Positions 1 to 14,650 of a stretch of DNA of 64,000 bases are shown piece after piece (within the stretch, counting starts at the first letter, position 1; every line of letters begins with the position of its first letter). Source of the stretch: Todiramphus chloris collaris (lineage: Eukaryota > Chordata > Aves > Coraciiformes > Alcedinidae); NCBI GenBank assembly GCA_025345505.1, contig JANVCC010000076.1:13532057-13596056 (forward strand). Reading direction: 5' to 3'. A program made the position numbers and the translations under genes. Below the pieces are notes generated by a model. The model saw only the letters and a program-made list of their open reading frames with translations, was not told where the DNA came from and did no database searches.

Positions 1-699
1 AGTATTAGTCAAAACAGATTCAAAAGTGATTTGCAGCTAGAAAGAAACCTCTCTTGCACTATTTATTAGTAAAAGATGACTGTGGTTTTTTTTTTTTTCA
101 CCTCCCAGATTGCCATTAAATAAAAATGACACACAAAGACCTGGAGCTGAAAGATTAGTAAGTTAGGGCCTCACATTATCATCTACATGGTGTCTTTTGA
201 TGAAGTTCAACCTGGAAATGGCATTGCCTCATGGTCAGATACTAGATTACTGGTAGACCACCTACTTCTCAACAGTCCTGTCTCTCTTATTCTCTAGTTC
301 TGTAGTCATATAATATCACCTTTGCTGGCATTTGTTCATGTTTTTTGTTCTCTTTTAAGATCTTAAATTTAATAACATCAGCCTTCAGATTCCGTCACCC
401 TTACGTAAGATCAATCTCCATTCCTTCTTTCCTAGACACCCCTCTCTTGCAATGTTTGCAATGTTTCTTATTTCTCTAAACCAAAAGTTGGGGTTTTTTT
501 CATTCATAAGATAATGGGAAAAACATTTCATAACATGACAGAATATAAAATGTAATACTTATGTTTAGCAGTAATACAGAAGTAGTTTGACAATGCTGTG
601 AGGTAACGTGTTTGAGGATATTACTGTGTTACATTTGTGCCAGCCTGAGCACCATTCAAAAGAGGAAGAATGGGGTGAGTGACCACATAGCAGGATTCA

Positions 700-775
700 G
701 CCTTTTAAATACCTCTAGGGATGGTGATTCCACCTCAGGAGCCTGTTCCACTGCTTACAACCCTTTCTTGGGGTC
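700..775 (-). mobile_element. CR1 LINE fragment (3' part), minus strand
   Basis: The + strand reads 'acctctagggatggtgattc' followed by 'cctgttccactgc' and 'caaccctttct'. This is the usual reverse-complement signature of the avian CR1 3' region, where the consensus reads roughly 'acctccagggatggtgactc' and then 'cctgttccaatgcctgacca'. Only this short, diverged piece is recognisable. It is typical of an old 5'-truncated CR1 copy. Confidence 0.6.
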
Positions 776-3700
776 ATAAAAGTGAGCAACTCTGCATATG
801 TTTATAGAGGATTCTCTTTTTGGTTCATTTCCCTCCATATGGGCCGAGAAGAGAGATAGGAGCTCAAGATCCTGTATATTGCGTAATATGATCTAAAAAT
901 AACCAAGAAGAATTTATTTTTTTTTTAATGTAAAATAACTTTGCAAGCATTTTCTGGTATTTTACTAGTACCTTCTCAGTTCTTTGAAAATCCTTGAGAA
1001 TCAGAATTTTAAGATGATCTACTTTGTATAAAATGCATCCTTCAATGAACTTCTCAGTGAGGAAGGCTAGTGGTGAAAACACTGTCACTAGGTACTACTG
1101 CAAATAACCTTTTTATGCCTATAAGTCATCAGGAGTCTTCTGGCACAGTAGCTTTTGCTTAAAAGCTAAAATTCTCTAAACCCAAGCTGTTTTGTGCTTT
1201 CTGACACTGCACAGGCTCCTTTGCCTGGTTAATGTCCGTCTATGATTGCTACTCAAGCATCCATGTGAGTAACCCTAGGTATACAAATAAGCTTGTGTGG
1301 GTTTTTTTGTTTTCATCCTTGTTTCACAAATTTGCAAGTGTCCTGTCCCAAGCCTGAGTCTTCTGGAGGCTGTTTTTTGAAACAGCAGATTTTGCAGGAG
1401 TCTGTAGACTAAGGATTTGTACACTTCCTTGTGATCTCAGAGACAGGGGTACAGGTCTTCTGCTGCAGTTCAACAGATCTGATACCTGAACTTGTATGCC
1501 TTCTTTCCCAGCAGAGTGGCCTGGACTTTCCCATGACAAAACTTTCCATGGAATTTCCCATGACAAAAATGCACATTTTCTTGGGATTTCCTTCTTCATA
1601 AATCTTGCTAAAACTGGTGCCCTCCTGGTAAAGTTTGATAATAGAATATTCTGAACTGGTTCTACCTATGATCACTGATTTGAGATGGTGTTATGACTAC
1701 TACAGTTGGGAGAAGAAGCACTGACACTGTTCCCATTTCATTGTGAAAAGTAAATGTGAGTCATTTAGAAAGTCTCTGGCTTGAAATGCAGTGCCTCTAA
1801 AAAGAAAACTAATAAGAAGATACCTGGGTGATAAGTCCTTCTTAAAAACATTACACAGATGATGGCAGCACTGAACTGTGGATATTGTGTGGCCAGCTAG
1901 TTACATACACACACGTATATTCTCTAATCACTAGAGTCATGCCCCTGAATAGCTTATGTGAACTGACTTGCATACTTGTATTTGATTTATATTGCATCTC
2001 CTTGTCACAAAATCTAAGTCTATAAATCTTAAATGATTTTCCCCAGCAGAATGTTTTACCAAACCACCTTGTGGTTTAACAAACATCAGTGAGAAATGTT
2101 TTCTTATGCAGTGAATTCTGCTTCATTTGCTCTTCCAACATTTTCTGTGCATAGCATATTTCTTTGAATTTATTTGTCTAGTGGCCTTTTCTCCAGGTGG
2201 TACATGAAATGGCTTCTGCAAATACTCTGTGTTTAAAATATCCCTATTTATTTTTACTGAAAAAATACCTCAACCTTGATGTTTTTCCCTGCTATGATTT
2301 TAAGCTTCCTTCCATACCCATGATAAATACCTGCATTTCTATACCTGTTCTTGCCACACACCTTCAATCTTATCTTAGAAAGAATAAAACAAAATAAATA
2401 TACGTATGGTCAAAACTAATTTTGTGATATAGTGCTTATCTCTCCCTGTTCTTAACTGGTTTGGGTTTCCCCCCCCCCCCTTGGTAAATATAACTATGTT
2501 TCCATCACCATTTGGGCTGGCATGCAAGTCTGTACCAGAGCTGCAAATAGAATGCAGAAAAACTATATGTTGTCTCTCTGGTGTTTTAGCCAAAAAAAAA
2601 AAGTAAATAAATCAGTAATTCACTTAACAGTCATAAAATATAGTGCATTGGTTGGTAATCACATCATTTGATCTCTGAACTTTAACCAGTAAGGATTCCA
2701 GCATAAGCTTTAGAAGTTTTAAAATATGCTTCCTGTGTTTCTTTCTCTTATTGAGAACTTTTCTAGGTTCTTTAAAAGATTTTAGACAAGAGATGGTAAT
2801 TCAATTTCCATGCTTATCTTTTTTACTTGAGCTAGAAAGAGATGTCCAGAGTGAAATGGTCTAATTTCTTGCCAGAATGGATTAATAACTAATATGAACT
2901 GGCTCTGCTTTTTGCTCTGATAGGGAAATGACCCTCTCACATCTATACATTTAAAAGGAGTCTGATAGTCTTTAGAGATGTAACAAGAAAAGTATTACCA
3001 TTAATGTAACAACTATGTACATGCCTATTCAGAATTTAAAAAGAAAAAAGGAAAGAGAGGCAAGACTGAGAATAAAATTAGTGTTAACAGTTATTAAAAA
3101 TGTGTAAATTTTTGTTGTTGTTGCTTTTTACATGACCTCTTTCTAAGATAGAAATGTGCTTTCCAAAAGCATACTTAGTCTAACATTCTGGTACTTTATT
3201 TTTTAGCAAACCTGCTGCTGTCTCAAAGTAGCAGACATCTGTCTCCTCTTTTTTCCATCAAAAGTTTCCTAAGAATTTCCTAAGAACTAGGAATTCATTT
3301 TGGACAGAAAAGATGCTACCAGCCCCATTACCAAAAAAAAAAAAAAAGGAAAATTAATCTTTGTTGCGAAGCATCTTTCTTTGAAGCTGTGAAATTGAAA
3401 ACACCTAGGAAAATTTAAATACATGCATAAATATTCTTTTATTTGTATAGAAAATAAATTACTTCCTTAGATTTACTGTAGACTAGACTGATACATATAG
3501 GATATATAAGTAAGTGATTCTTTATAATGCACTGTTTAATATCTATAGGTTCTTTCCTATACTGAGAATGAAGCATCATTTCAGACTGAGCTCATACTTC
3601 TGTGTAATTCTACATACTTCTTATAATTCTGTGATTCTAGCTGAGGAGTTTCTAGTATGTCCACTACAGAGCAGTACCCTCGCATTGACTTTGATGTTTT

Positions 3701-6700
3701 GAGGATTCTGTAGAACTGTACACCTGAATGGATTCCAAAAATATGGCAGTGAAGTGCTATGCTAGTGTCTTCATGTTCAAACTGGTTGCTCATATAGGAA
3801 TTTCCACATTCAACCTCTTTCTAAATCCTACAAGGACTGAAGTCAAGGGATATTTTTGTCCCAGACATCATCACTATAACATGAAACAGAAATATCTCCA
3901 AGTTTAAAATGCTAATAAGCTTGATTATAGTGCTAAATTAATTCTGCGGATGTAATAGGTGTCAGAGGAAAATCTATTTTACTCTCTCAGACTGGTCTTT
4001 TATACTAACCAGATTAACATACAGACAGACCAGTAAATATATGTTTTAATTCAGATTACACCTGGGGATACATCTGTATGGTGCCGATTTTATGACTGTA
4101 AATACCCTTTGAGATTATGAACAGCATAGTTTGGGTTTCAAAACTCTTTTTTTAACATATTCTTTGTACCATGTTTCATTTCCATCCTTAGATAAAGAAT
4201 ATATTTTTTACACTTAAGAAAGACAAACTGTAATTGTGGCAGAGAAAAGTGGCATAGATGCTGGAGAAATATTTAAAGGTTGTTCCCACAGGTTTCTAGC
4301 CCATATCAATTTGCATAACCTTTGACTAATTCAAGTAAACTTTAAATAAGTCCACATCTTTAAATTACTTGTAAACTTTGAACATCTTTAGAATTGCCTA
4401 GAAAAAAGTATCCTGGAAACTAGCACTACATGTTCTTCTGTTTGAAGGTATTAATTGCACTGACCAATATCCAGGGAAATGACTTTTAATCTGCTCTTCT
4501 TGAAGTCAAATATAACTACAGTGAGGGTATTGTGCTCACAACAACTTGAAGTTAGCATGATATGCCAAAAATACCTTCATGCTTCTTTTCTTTTCACCCA
4601 CAGCTATGGATCTGATTATAGTATCCTTAAATCTTGTCTGAATTTCTGCTATTTTTACCAAAAGAACTGATTGTGAAGCAATATTGGGTCACACTTCATG
4701 TTTAGGGAAGCTGTAAAAATATAATTGCAATTATGTGCTGACCTCTTGGTGAAAGCACTAACAGAAACAGAGGTGCCAGTGAGATTTTTTTTTTAATCTT
4801 CTTGAATAAAGATGTTCAAATGACTAGAAATCTATTTGATCCTCTTTGGGACATTCCTGAATTGTGCCTAAAAACCAGTTGTACTGGGAAAGAGAAACTT
4901 TGCTAGGATGTGACAATCTTCAGATAGGTTTGAGCACAAATTTATAAGCAATCTCTATGATGCATTTCATGATGTTTTAATCTAGTTGTATTTGTAATCT
5001 CTTTATTATTTTCTAACTTTACCTGGTAAAATGTCACTTTGCATTATAGGATAATTTAACCTACACAGAATGAATGCTTTTTTTCTGGAGGCAGTTGCAG
5101 CCAGGTGTAACCAGGTACAGAGGGAGACAAACTGCCTGCTTACTCTAAAGGGTTGGTATCAGATCTCAGCTTCAGTGCCCCAAAGGAGATTCCATTCCAA
5201 AAGGCAAGGCAAGGAAAAACGTGGATGCTTGTGACTCCAGAAAATAGTGTATGTTGTAGGAGTTCCTGGCTAAGGAAACTGAACCCATTCAGTCTTTATA
5301 TTGCCCTTGAACTGGAAGAAAGGAGAATATGTATCAGCATAAAGCCTTGAATTTCTAATGCTGCCTAGGAGCTGAATTTCTATCAGCAGGTACAGGTTTG
5401 GTTTGTATAAGTGAGAAAGGGATTATGATTCCTTAGCTTCCATTCCAGCATTTCCTCTTCCATATTTGAAGATATTTTATTCTAGTTGCAGTACTTTATT
5501 GTACTCTGCCAGTTTTTGTAATTCAAATCCTCAAAGATTCTTGGGTCTACAATGGAGAATTGTAAGACTACAGAAAACTTAATTCCGGGGTAATTAAATG
5601 TTTTGCTGGGTGTGTTTTACCTAGCTATACAAGCTTGCCATTCTATCCATCACTGTTAAAAGAAAGTCCTGGTCCTCCCCTCATTCATGATTTGCTATTC
5701 AAAACAGGACTGTTCTTTTTTTGTGACTGAGAAAACTTTTTGTCCTCTTTTGCTTCTTGTGTATTCAGAAAACACCCTTGAACAAATCTCCCCAAGGAAG
5801 AGGCCTGCATGATAGTAACCTGAAACTGAACCCTGGAATGAAATGACATTTAAAATTAAATTACATATTTGTTTATAGAAAAGTTGACTGATTAAATGTG
5901 TTAGAACTGACAAGATCCCTCTGTGTTGCTAAAATGATTTTAGAAAAATAGCGGTTATGTAACATCTGCTTGCTTCCTTTTGTTCATGTCCAGTCTGGTC
6001 TGCCAAGAGAGCCCTCCCTGACCTCCTGCAGCCAGTGCTGCTCCTCAGAGTTCATCTGCTCATTTATTTGCTGAGGAGCCCTCTGTTTCAAGCAAAAGTG
6101 CAAGGCAGTTAGTGTGGCACAGGATGGAGCATGACTGCTGGTGACAGATGTGGCACCAGAGGAATCTGTTGTTCTTGGCTGTAACCACTTCCAGGCAGGA
6201 AAACTACAGCTTGTTTTCTTCCTCCATCTCACAACCCCCAGCTTTCAGGGCAGGAATTTCATTATCCTTTGGATGGGTGGAAAAGCTATAATCAAATGCC
6301 TGTGGCAGGTAGACAGGAAGTTTGCAATAGGCTATCAGAGCAGAAGAAAAAAGAAAAACACCTTACAGTTTTAAGAAAAACAAAAATTTTTCAAAGTGTG
6401 TTTTAGGAATCAGCACCTATTGTAACTCAATCAGCACTCTCAGGGTTGATGGCTCTGCAGCCATCCCTGCTGTCAGGAGAGGAATGAGAAGTCAGAAAGA
6501 GAGATTAACTATGTCTGTCATGTGAAAACCAGGAAGAAATTGCTTTCTGTTCTCAAACCACAATGTCAAATATCTGTTAAAATTTAAATTGTTAAAAAAG
6601 TGAGTATGGGACTTGACTATCCTAAGTGATCTACTTTGAAATCTTCTAAACATACCTAATAGTTTGTAACTGTTAAAGCCAGCGTGTGTTAGAATAGGAC

Positions 6701-9063
6701 ATGCACTTTGAATAGAAATGCACAAATTTAACTTCACTTCTGTTTGAAAGTTGCTGGTAGGGTCTTGCCTTATGTTTATTTTAATTACTATTTTCTTTCC
6801 TTAGAAAATTCCTAGTTTTTCTATCAAGCAAAACAAGAGGTAGCAAATTCCAGTACTGAAACAAGCAAACAATGGAAAAAAAAAGAAAACCAACATTTGT
6901 GAGCACCTGGCTGGAAGTGAATGTTTCTGCATGTGTTCATATCTGACTTTGAGGAGGGAGCCAAGGCCTTGCTTGATGCTGTTTTACATCAGCATCCTTA
7001 CAGACAACCCTCTTAGGGAGAAGGAAGTTCTGCATTATCTGTTCTCTCAGCTCTTCATGAAGCACACTACTGAGTCACTGACTCTTCTGAAATCCCTCCA
7101 GAAGCTTAGTAAAATAGGAAAAGACCTAAAATGAAACTTATTCTTCATTAGAGTTTAAGCACTACATGAAGATGCATTTTCTATCATATGCCTATTCAGC
7201 ATGGTGGAGACCTCTTCCATGGCTGAAGGTCTGTAAGCCTCTGCTGAAAGAAAATAATACTCTTACAGACATTTTGGGTTGCAAGAGTTCCTAATGGCAA
7301 ATTTTATGTGATATTTTCAGTTGTTTAAGTTTTCAGTTTTGAAACCTGGAAAGAAGAACCTGTGAGATATTTAAATGTGAGCTGCCAGCGTTCATTGAAG
7401 AATGGGAAAACTTATAAAAGTAACTTTTTTAAACAGAAGGTAGCTCCTGTGTCTTGTTCCATATAGATCTGTTCATCGTAACTCATAAGACTAAGCTCAT
7501 AAAGCCAAGGTCTGAAATTATGGATGTGATTTGTATTTTACATCTTAAAACTCTAAAATAGATTACAGCCAGACCAGCTGTAAAGTTTCTATGTAAACAG
7601 AAATACAACAACATCCTTACTTAGAGGCCCAAATTTCTCATCTAATCCTTAACAATCTCCTGGATACTTCTTTGTTAATGTCTATCTCTCCTTGAAATAT
7701 TTATCACTAACTATAACTAGGAGTGAGATGGGGACTTGTTACAGGAGTGACTTGTTACAGACACATAGTTCAGTAATGCTATGCTGTTAACACGTGTCTG
7801 AACTTTTTCATGAAAATATCCCACCAAGGTCCTCATGGAGGACGGGAATATGCTGACAGCAGTAAATTCAGAGCAAATGTACTCTCACAAAATGACTTCC
7901 CTCTCTGGTTTGAATACCCTTTTCAAAAATGCACTTTATGCTTTTAGACTGAGAATAACTTTTACAAGTTTAAATATTCACAATTGTAAATACAGTATTC
8001 AGTTAGAAAAGGAATAACCATGACCCAAACTTTCATGAAGAATGAATCCTTTCAGCCTGAAATCTTTCACCTACTTTATACCAGTGAGTGTCTCTGAAAT
8101 CTTTACTTGAATTTAAAAAACAAAAAAAGGCTTGCAGTACCTCTTCCTACCATACAGAAAACCTTTAAGTTACTAGTTGAAAGAGGTTATTTCCAGCAAG
8201 TATTCCTGTGTGCTTGTTTGTCTTTATTGCTCTACAGGGATAAACTGCTTTACTTTTAGTAACTTGTAACAATTGTTTAGTCTGAGTACTTTTGAAGGGA
8301 TTCAGTCTTAAGGAAGCTGATTAAAAACAATTCTTTTTTTAACCTTCCCCCGCCCCACCCCCCCAAAGCTCCTGAAAAGTCTTGTTGACCAGGAAATTTC
8401 TGAAGAGTTGGGTAAGGTTATGAAGTCAATATACTAAAGAGGAGACTGCTGCTGGCAGTTCTGGGTACATTGAACAATTGCATTTTCAAGTAATCCTTGC
8501 TTGTTTTTAGCTTTTATGGTAACCTTTCCTGAGGTTTCATGTGGCTGGTATTTCTTGTGTAGGGGTAAAAACTGGCTGAGAGATTTATTTTCATTTTTTA
8601 AATCCTTTCTTTTGGGACTGGAAAGTAAATAATAATTACTTGTGTAAGCACAAGGATGCACGAGTTCAATACTAAAAATAGGGAAGTGCAGAGTACTCAT
8701 CTGCACAGATACCAGGAATATATACAATTTTAGTCAGTAGTGATGGGAACTTGGCAAACACTTTTCATTTTTCTCACATCCTCTTTTATGATGGGACTTT
8801 TTCATAAAGAACTGCAGGCAAATTTTCCATGAAGTCTCTTTACATTTCAGTTCTGATTAAAGATTATGCTTGGCACCAAGTCCAAGACCAATAATGAATA
8901 CTAGGATGGACTGCTCAGTACACACTGGTTACAGTCAGCCAGCCTCCAATATAACAGAAATCTGAGATTATACATTTATCAACCAGTTTCAAAGAACCTA
9001 AATTCAATCATTTATGCCAATGAGGATCTCTAAAATGCATGCAAAAGTGGCCTTGTTGCTTTG

Positions 9064-9107
9064 GTTTTGTTTTGTTTTGTTTTGTTTTGTTTTGTTTTGT
9101 TTTGTTT
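9064..9107. repeat. (TTTTG)n microsatellite
   Basis: About nine tandem TTTTG units in a near-perfect run, flanked by ordinary AT-rich sequence. On the minus strand it reads (CAAAA)n. There is no adjacent retroposon that would mark it as an A-rich tail. Confidence 0.95.
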
Positions 9108-12100
9108 AAAAAGAACTAATTCTAATTGAATTTAATCACTGAATAATTATTTTATTATTTTTGGATATGAGCTCAGTTAAAGATAACCAGGAAGATATGG
9201 ACAAAAAGATGTTTTAAATTCCCATATCACTAGTAACTGTTCTTCAGAATTGGTAAGCTTTTGAATAAAGAAGATCTAGTCATGTTAAATGAAGAATTAG
9301 ACTCATAAGATATATGTCAACTACTGTGATCTTTCAAAAACTCTTTTAGCTTATAAAATATGGAAAATGTGTGGCTGAATTCTCTGTGTGGCTTTGAAAA
9401 TGTTACCTCGTAGCTTAAAAAGACCTGGTATGTATTTCCAGATGGAAAAGTTCTGTCACTGGTGGAGCCTTGCATCATTCAGCACTTCCTTTGTTTTTTT
9501 CCTTTTTATGTGGAAATCAAGATGAGGTAAGTAGGATTGATTGGTACAAATAAGAGGAAAGGATAAATGTAATGGTCTAAATAAAAAAGAGGTGGGACAT
9601 ATACTGATATAATATGTACTATGTCTATTTAATATGTATGGTCTATTAAATATGTGCAGACAAACTCAGTCTTAGCAGCAAGAATAATGGTTTTAATATT
9701 AAGCAAAAGAAATAGGTTAAAAATGAAGGATAAATGGTGATTCAAAATAAAGTATAACACCATTAAAAAGCAAATTGTCACTGAAATAATTAAACTACCT
9801 GATGAAACACAACTCTTGCAAGTGAGAAATTCCATCATCCAGGATGACAGCCCAAACGATAATGCTTTCTGCCTGAGTAGGACTTCTCTCTAATTGGGGC
9901 CTAGTTTCTCTTGAATTCCATTCAAAACAGAAATCAGAAAATTTAATAACTTGAACTGGTAAGTTCCCATTTTGGATGTCAATGACATATCACCATCATG
10001 CCAACTGCCTGAAAATTTCTCTGCCTACAGTCCTGTAGGTAGGTATTCTGAAAAGTATTTCTGAACTGTGCTTTTGTCAAAGGCTTCTCTCATTCTCTTC
10101 CTGGGAAAGGTCTGTGTTCTTTATTCATTAGAGTTTATCCCACCAGTGATTAATACTTGGGGAGGAAGGGGGGAATAATCCCACAACTGGTATTTCATAC
10201 TGCTGTTTCTGTCATTTAATTAATTATTAAAGTCCTTTGAAACGCAACTAAAAAAAAAATTCAGGAGCTTTGGCAAACATGCTCTGACTCCTGTAAGTCA
10301 CTAATAAACCTTCCAGCATAGTCTCTTGCACAGTATCGTTTTCAAAATTATTGAAATGTGTCTGTGTTTGTCTCCAGAATGTCATAACTGGATCTGCTGA
10401 AGCCTGGAAGGTTTGAACAGAACTCCTCCAGAGGATGGGGGCTGTGCAGCAGCCATACAGCAGTGCCAGGTGGAGGAGTGGTGGAGTTAGGAGAACTGTG
10501 TTGTGAGCAGGCATGGCTTGCTTTAACAAATTACATTCTTGCTGACCACACAAAAGAACTGGTGAGGCTGTGAAAGGTAGTGAAAAAAACGCCTGCTTTT
10601 CCCTGTCTGCACATTTGCCACACCAGTTTCCATTTTACATGTGATTTCCATCATAACCTCTTTCCTGTAAGTGGTCATTTCTTTAACCTCTTTACCATCC
10701 CTCGTTGTACAAGCTGCATGTTGTGCAAAAGGCGGTCAAAACTGATCTCTCTATCTTCATATATGCAAGAGACTTAGCAATACAGAGCACATAAGTGTTA
10801 TTTTCCTGTGACATATCAGTTTCACAGCAATCATCACTTTTCAAAGAGGAACTCGGAGGATGAAGGAAAGGGAATGAAATTACACTTCATCAGTCTGCTG
10901 TTAATGATTTAATCTCATAAAGTTTATAAAGTGGGAAAACTTATTATCAAGCTTTCTATATGCAAAACATGAGACCTCAATATTTCCTAAAGATGAGAGA
11001 CAATTTTCCAGAGAATAGAGAAGAAAGGAAATTTTACCAGGCACCAAACTGTCTTTTCCCTTTTTTTGAGGTAGCTGGAGTGAGGTCATTGACAATACTC
11101 ACAGTGTTCTCAGACACAGGGGTTTTTTTGTGCCATTTTTATGTGTGTAGAACTTGTGTAGAAAACTGTCATTAATTGAAAACTAAACAGACTGTCATTC
11201 TTGCTTTTAAAGCTGTCTGCTGTATAAGCCATTGTCATAATCCACCTGTATGTCAAATTCAGGCACTGCGTTGTAATATCTTTAGATGCATAGAGATGCC
11301 AGGGACTCTGCAAAAAACTCTTGACTTTGCCAAAGCAAATAAATGAAGGGAAATCCCCTAAGGTCAGGGGTGAATGGAACAGATGTGACAACTTTACTTC
11401 ACATTTGCTCTGCCTTATACCTAGGTGCCATGTAAGAGGTATAGTTTGAGTGTTGTTATACTTAGCCAATAGCAGTAGAGAAGTCTCTTTCAGTGTGTTG
11501 GCAGCTGGATTTAAGCCATTATCAACCCTAAGACTGCTGCAAATTATTCAAGATGCTGAACTCAGGATAATTTACAAACCTCCTTTCGAATTGAGGCATA
11601 TCGATCAAGTGTAACATCACTTGGAAAGAGAATTGCAGTTTCATCCTTGCAATCATGCTCTGCTACCCTTTCCACTCTAATGAAGTGAGATTTTGTTCTG
11701 CCCCAAAACACCAAAGAGAAGGAAAGAAGAAAGAAGTTTGCCAACTGGCTGATTTCCAATTTACAAGGGTATAGCTGAACACAGAATCAGACCAGTATTT
11801 GACTTTATTTAGAAACACAGGCCCTCGTCCAGATCCCATTAAGACTGATGAAAAATGCATTTCATTGATTTCCCTGACAGTGGATTGATCCCTTAAGAAA
11901 ATGAGTTTAGTGTCAGGGTAGTGTCAGTTTCTGTGTAGAGTGGAAAGGATGTAATAAATTGTAGATGAAAAGAACGTATTTTCACAACTTTAATATGAAG
12001 TGCAACCAAACAAATTTATGGAAAATTAATTCAAAATGAAGATAGTGCCTGTGCACATTCATGTTTTTTCTTATGGAGCAAGACTGCTGGAGGAGTATAA

Positions 12101-13204
12101 TGTGTCTCTTGGTTATCCATCAAGAGGAAGAATATTCACAAAGACTGGGATTATATTCACAACATATCGGCCACTGTGGCTGCACTAAGTTTGAAGAGAA
12201 AACCATTCACTGCAGTAGGCTTCCAATAGATTATTCCTATCCCACAGTCTAGGAAGAAATAGAAAAAGAACTGGTGTTTTCTTTTACTGACACTAAATGG
12301 CTAATGTGAATTTAACTCAAAATTATTGTGTTTCTGTGGGGTAAAACCAGCTTCACATTTGTGTTCTGAAGTACCAGAGGGGTTGAATTTTCCTTGCACT
12401 TACAGTTGAGACTCTTGCAAGATGCGCCAGTGTGTGACTGCTGGAGGAAAATGATTTCCCTCCTGGTGGAACCAAGGTTGAAACTACTCATTGGAGTACC
12501 CCTTATTTGCAACATTACCTCTTTGTGCATGCACACTGCATGCCTACAGCCGGATATTGGCACAAATACAATTTTTGGTAAATACACCATGTGCATATTC
12601 AGTCCTAGGATCATAAGAATTATAACACATCAAGCACTTGTTTTTTCTGCTTTGCTTTGGTCTACTTAGTACTGTCAGCACAACACTAGTGCCCCTTAAA
12701 ATAGGTTTGTCTCCTCCAGAGAGGAACAATGGGTCTAAAGAATGTCTCCCATTTGCATCAGCCTAACAATGAAGTCCAAATCTCAGCCTAGTCCATGCCT
12801 AAGAATGGAGATCCATACTTTCTCAAATTTAAGGAAATGCCTCAGTTCCTTAAAGAAAGCAAGAGTCTGTGTGCAGATATATTACAAGAAAGGTAAGTTT
12901 TAAACATTTTTCTCTAGCAACACGGTGTTCTTATGACACACTGAGTTTAATAGCTTTTGAACAATTTATGCTCCCTGAGGCAGTGAAAGCAAGGTGAATC
13001 TTGCAGAAGTGCTGGGAAGATTTTAGTAGAGAAAATCCTAATATTAACTGCATTGCTAGCTCACCTCAGGAAAAAAACAACGCAGACAGGCTTAGCAGGG
13101 GCCTGAGCTTCTCTCCCCATTGATGTGGATAGCCACAGCTGTCACGACAAGGGGAAAAAGGGCAAGAAAGGGCAAGCACAGGGGCTCCATTTATATTCCA
13201 GAGT

Positions 13205-13330
13205 CCTTTTTTCTGAGGATTTTTTTTCCCTTTTCCTTTTCTTTCTCTTTTTTTTTTTTTTGCTTTATTTTCCTTTTTTTCTCCTTTTTATTTTCCTTTT
13301 TTTTTTGTTTGTTTTTTGTCTTTATTAACA
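13205..13330. repeat. Polypyrimidine (T-rich) low-complexity tract
   Basis: About 125 bases that are almost purely T and C on the + strand, with T runs of up to 13 broken by C and then by TTTG units. The open frames here translate to Phe/Ser/Leu-rich low-complexity sequence and are not genes. Confidence 0.85.
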
Positions 13331-14560
13331 TGCTTTTTTCCTTGTGCATGGTTTGTTTGCTTGTTTTCTTTTGTGGGGTTTTGGTTCATTTTTTTGTTAC
13401 TGTCTAAATCAGATCTCAGCCAGGTTTCAAGTTCATTCAGGAAATGACAAAACCTGACCTCACTTATGAGCTGAATTCACTGCTGGGATATATGAGCATT
13501 GAAATTCTGTCCCAAAGCAAAGTGAATCATCTTAGCTTTTTGTGGCTTTCCCCGGGATAGAGGAAGAAAAGAGTACTTTCAGATTTAGGAATGACCTCTT
13601 ACTGAAAACCAGTGGCCACCAGCACTGTGTCCCAGAAGATCTGGATGGGAGATGCCCAGGTGGAAAGAGCTGGATGCTCTTTAGATGGCTGGATCTCCTT
13701 CCACAAGATTGCCATGTGGTCAGAGCAGAACAAGGTATGGGCCAGGTTTGAGTGTTTTGTGAAAGTTAAAATGCAGCTCATATTTGGACTGAATCATCAG
13801 TAAACATCAGTGGGTAGGTTTACAGAAAAAATACATTTTAAAAATAAAGATCTTTTATGCGTCCTATTTTCTAATCCTACAAAAGGTTTAAGCTATACTT
13901 CTGTACACTTCTACGTTTGCAATTGTTTATTATCCACCACTTTAATAACAAAACTGCTGCTCTGAACTTGTGTTGTAAATAGCTGACTGGCAACAAAGTT
14001 TTTTTGAAAGACAAGAAAAATAACAATAAAAAAATTCTTTAATCTACACTGACAATGATATTCCATAACTAGACCTCAAAGTCCTGGTTCACATGAACTA
14101 AAGGGGAATTTTTTCATTAGCTGTGACTGAGAAAGTATGTACATGCCTTTGAACTAGTCAACAGGTCTCTTTTTTTTTCGTTTGGTTTGTTAGGAAAGTT
14201 CACTCAGTCATTTCAGGGAGAATGGTAACATGTCAGGGAAATACCAGCTCTGTGTGGCTTTTTCATTCTTAGTAAATCACAATGAGCTTCTCAAGATGTT
14301 TTGCTGTGATCTGTATCTCTGTAAAGCTCCAGACCATGGTACAGATTAAAGGGAAATGTTCAGTTAATTTTAATGTCTTTAATAAAATAAACAATAGATA
14401 TAATCATTGTTACAGTGGTTTTAAATTTATTTTATGCAAAAGGACCAGTACCTGAAGTAGATTTAAGAAGAGTGCAAAAAAATAGGAAGCCAATCCGTTT
14501 TTGGAGTGACCAATCTAGCTACTGATCTGAAAATTCAGAGAATTCCCTGATTATTTACGG

Positions 14561-14650
14561 ATATGGTTTAGGAGTGACCTGGCAGTGCTGGGTTAATGGT
14601 TGAATTTGATCATCTTGAAGGTCTCTTTGAACAAGTACAATTCTAACAAT
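14561..14650 (+). mobile_element. CR1 LINE 3' end fragment
   Basis: The phrases 'gctgggttaatggttgaatt', 'gatcatcttgaaggtctctt' and a closing 'acaattctaac' match the conserved 3' terminus of avian CR1, which reads roughly 'taggttaatggttggactcg' then 'atgatcttaaaggtc' and then 'ttctatgattct'. The copy is short, diverged and 5'-truncated. Confidence 0.75.

Larger units (their letters stand above)
1..14560. other. Intergenic sequence, no gene recognised
   Basis: This AT-rich stretch has many short open frames, but none shows recognisable protein similarity, codon bias or exon-like splice context. Apart from one CR1 scrap near 700 and some simple repeats (listed separately), I see nothing functional. 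In human, PDGFC is the neighbour on the 5' side of GLRB (established synteny as I recall it), so this is probably PDGFC-GLRB intergenic DNA. That placement is inference. Conserved non-coding enhancers could be present but cannot be recognised without an alignment. Confidence 0.7.

Noticed and set aside
3618-3640. CR1-tail-like 'taattctgtgattctag'
   Set aside because: Only about 17 bases resemble the CR1 terminus, with no supporting 3' UTR sequence before it.
10248-10553. 101-codon minus-strand frame
   Set aside because: No recognisable similarity or signal; consistent with a chance open frame.
13120-13407. 95-codon frame rich in Phe and Ser
   Set aside because: It is produced by the polypyrimidine tract and is low complexity only.
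13542-13803. Overlapping frames with coding-like look near 13.6-13.8 kb
   Set aside because: Frames such as the one with 'WISFHKIAMWSEQNKVWARF' looked briefly like an exon or processed pseudogene, but I could not match any family and there are no clean splice sites.
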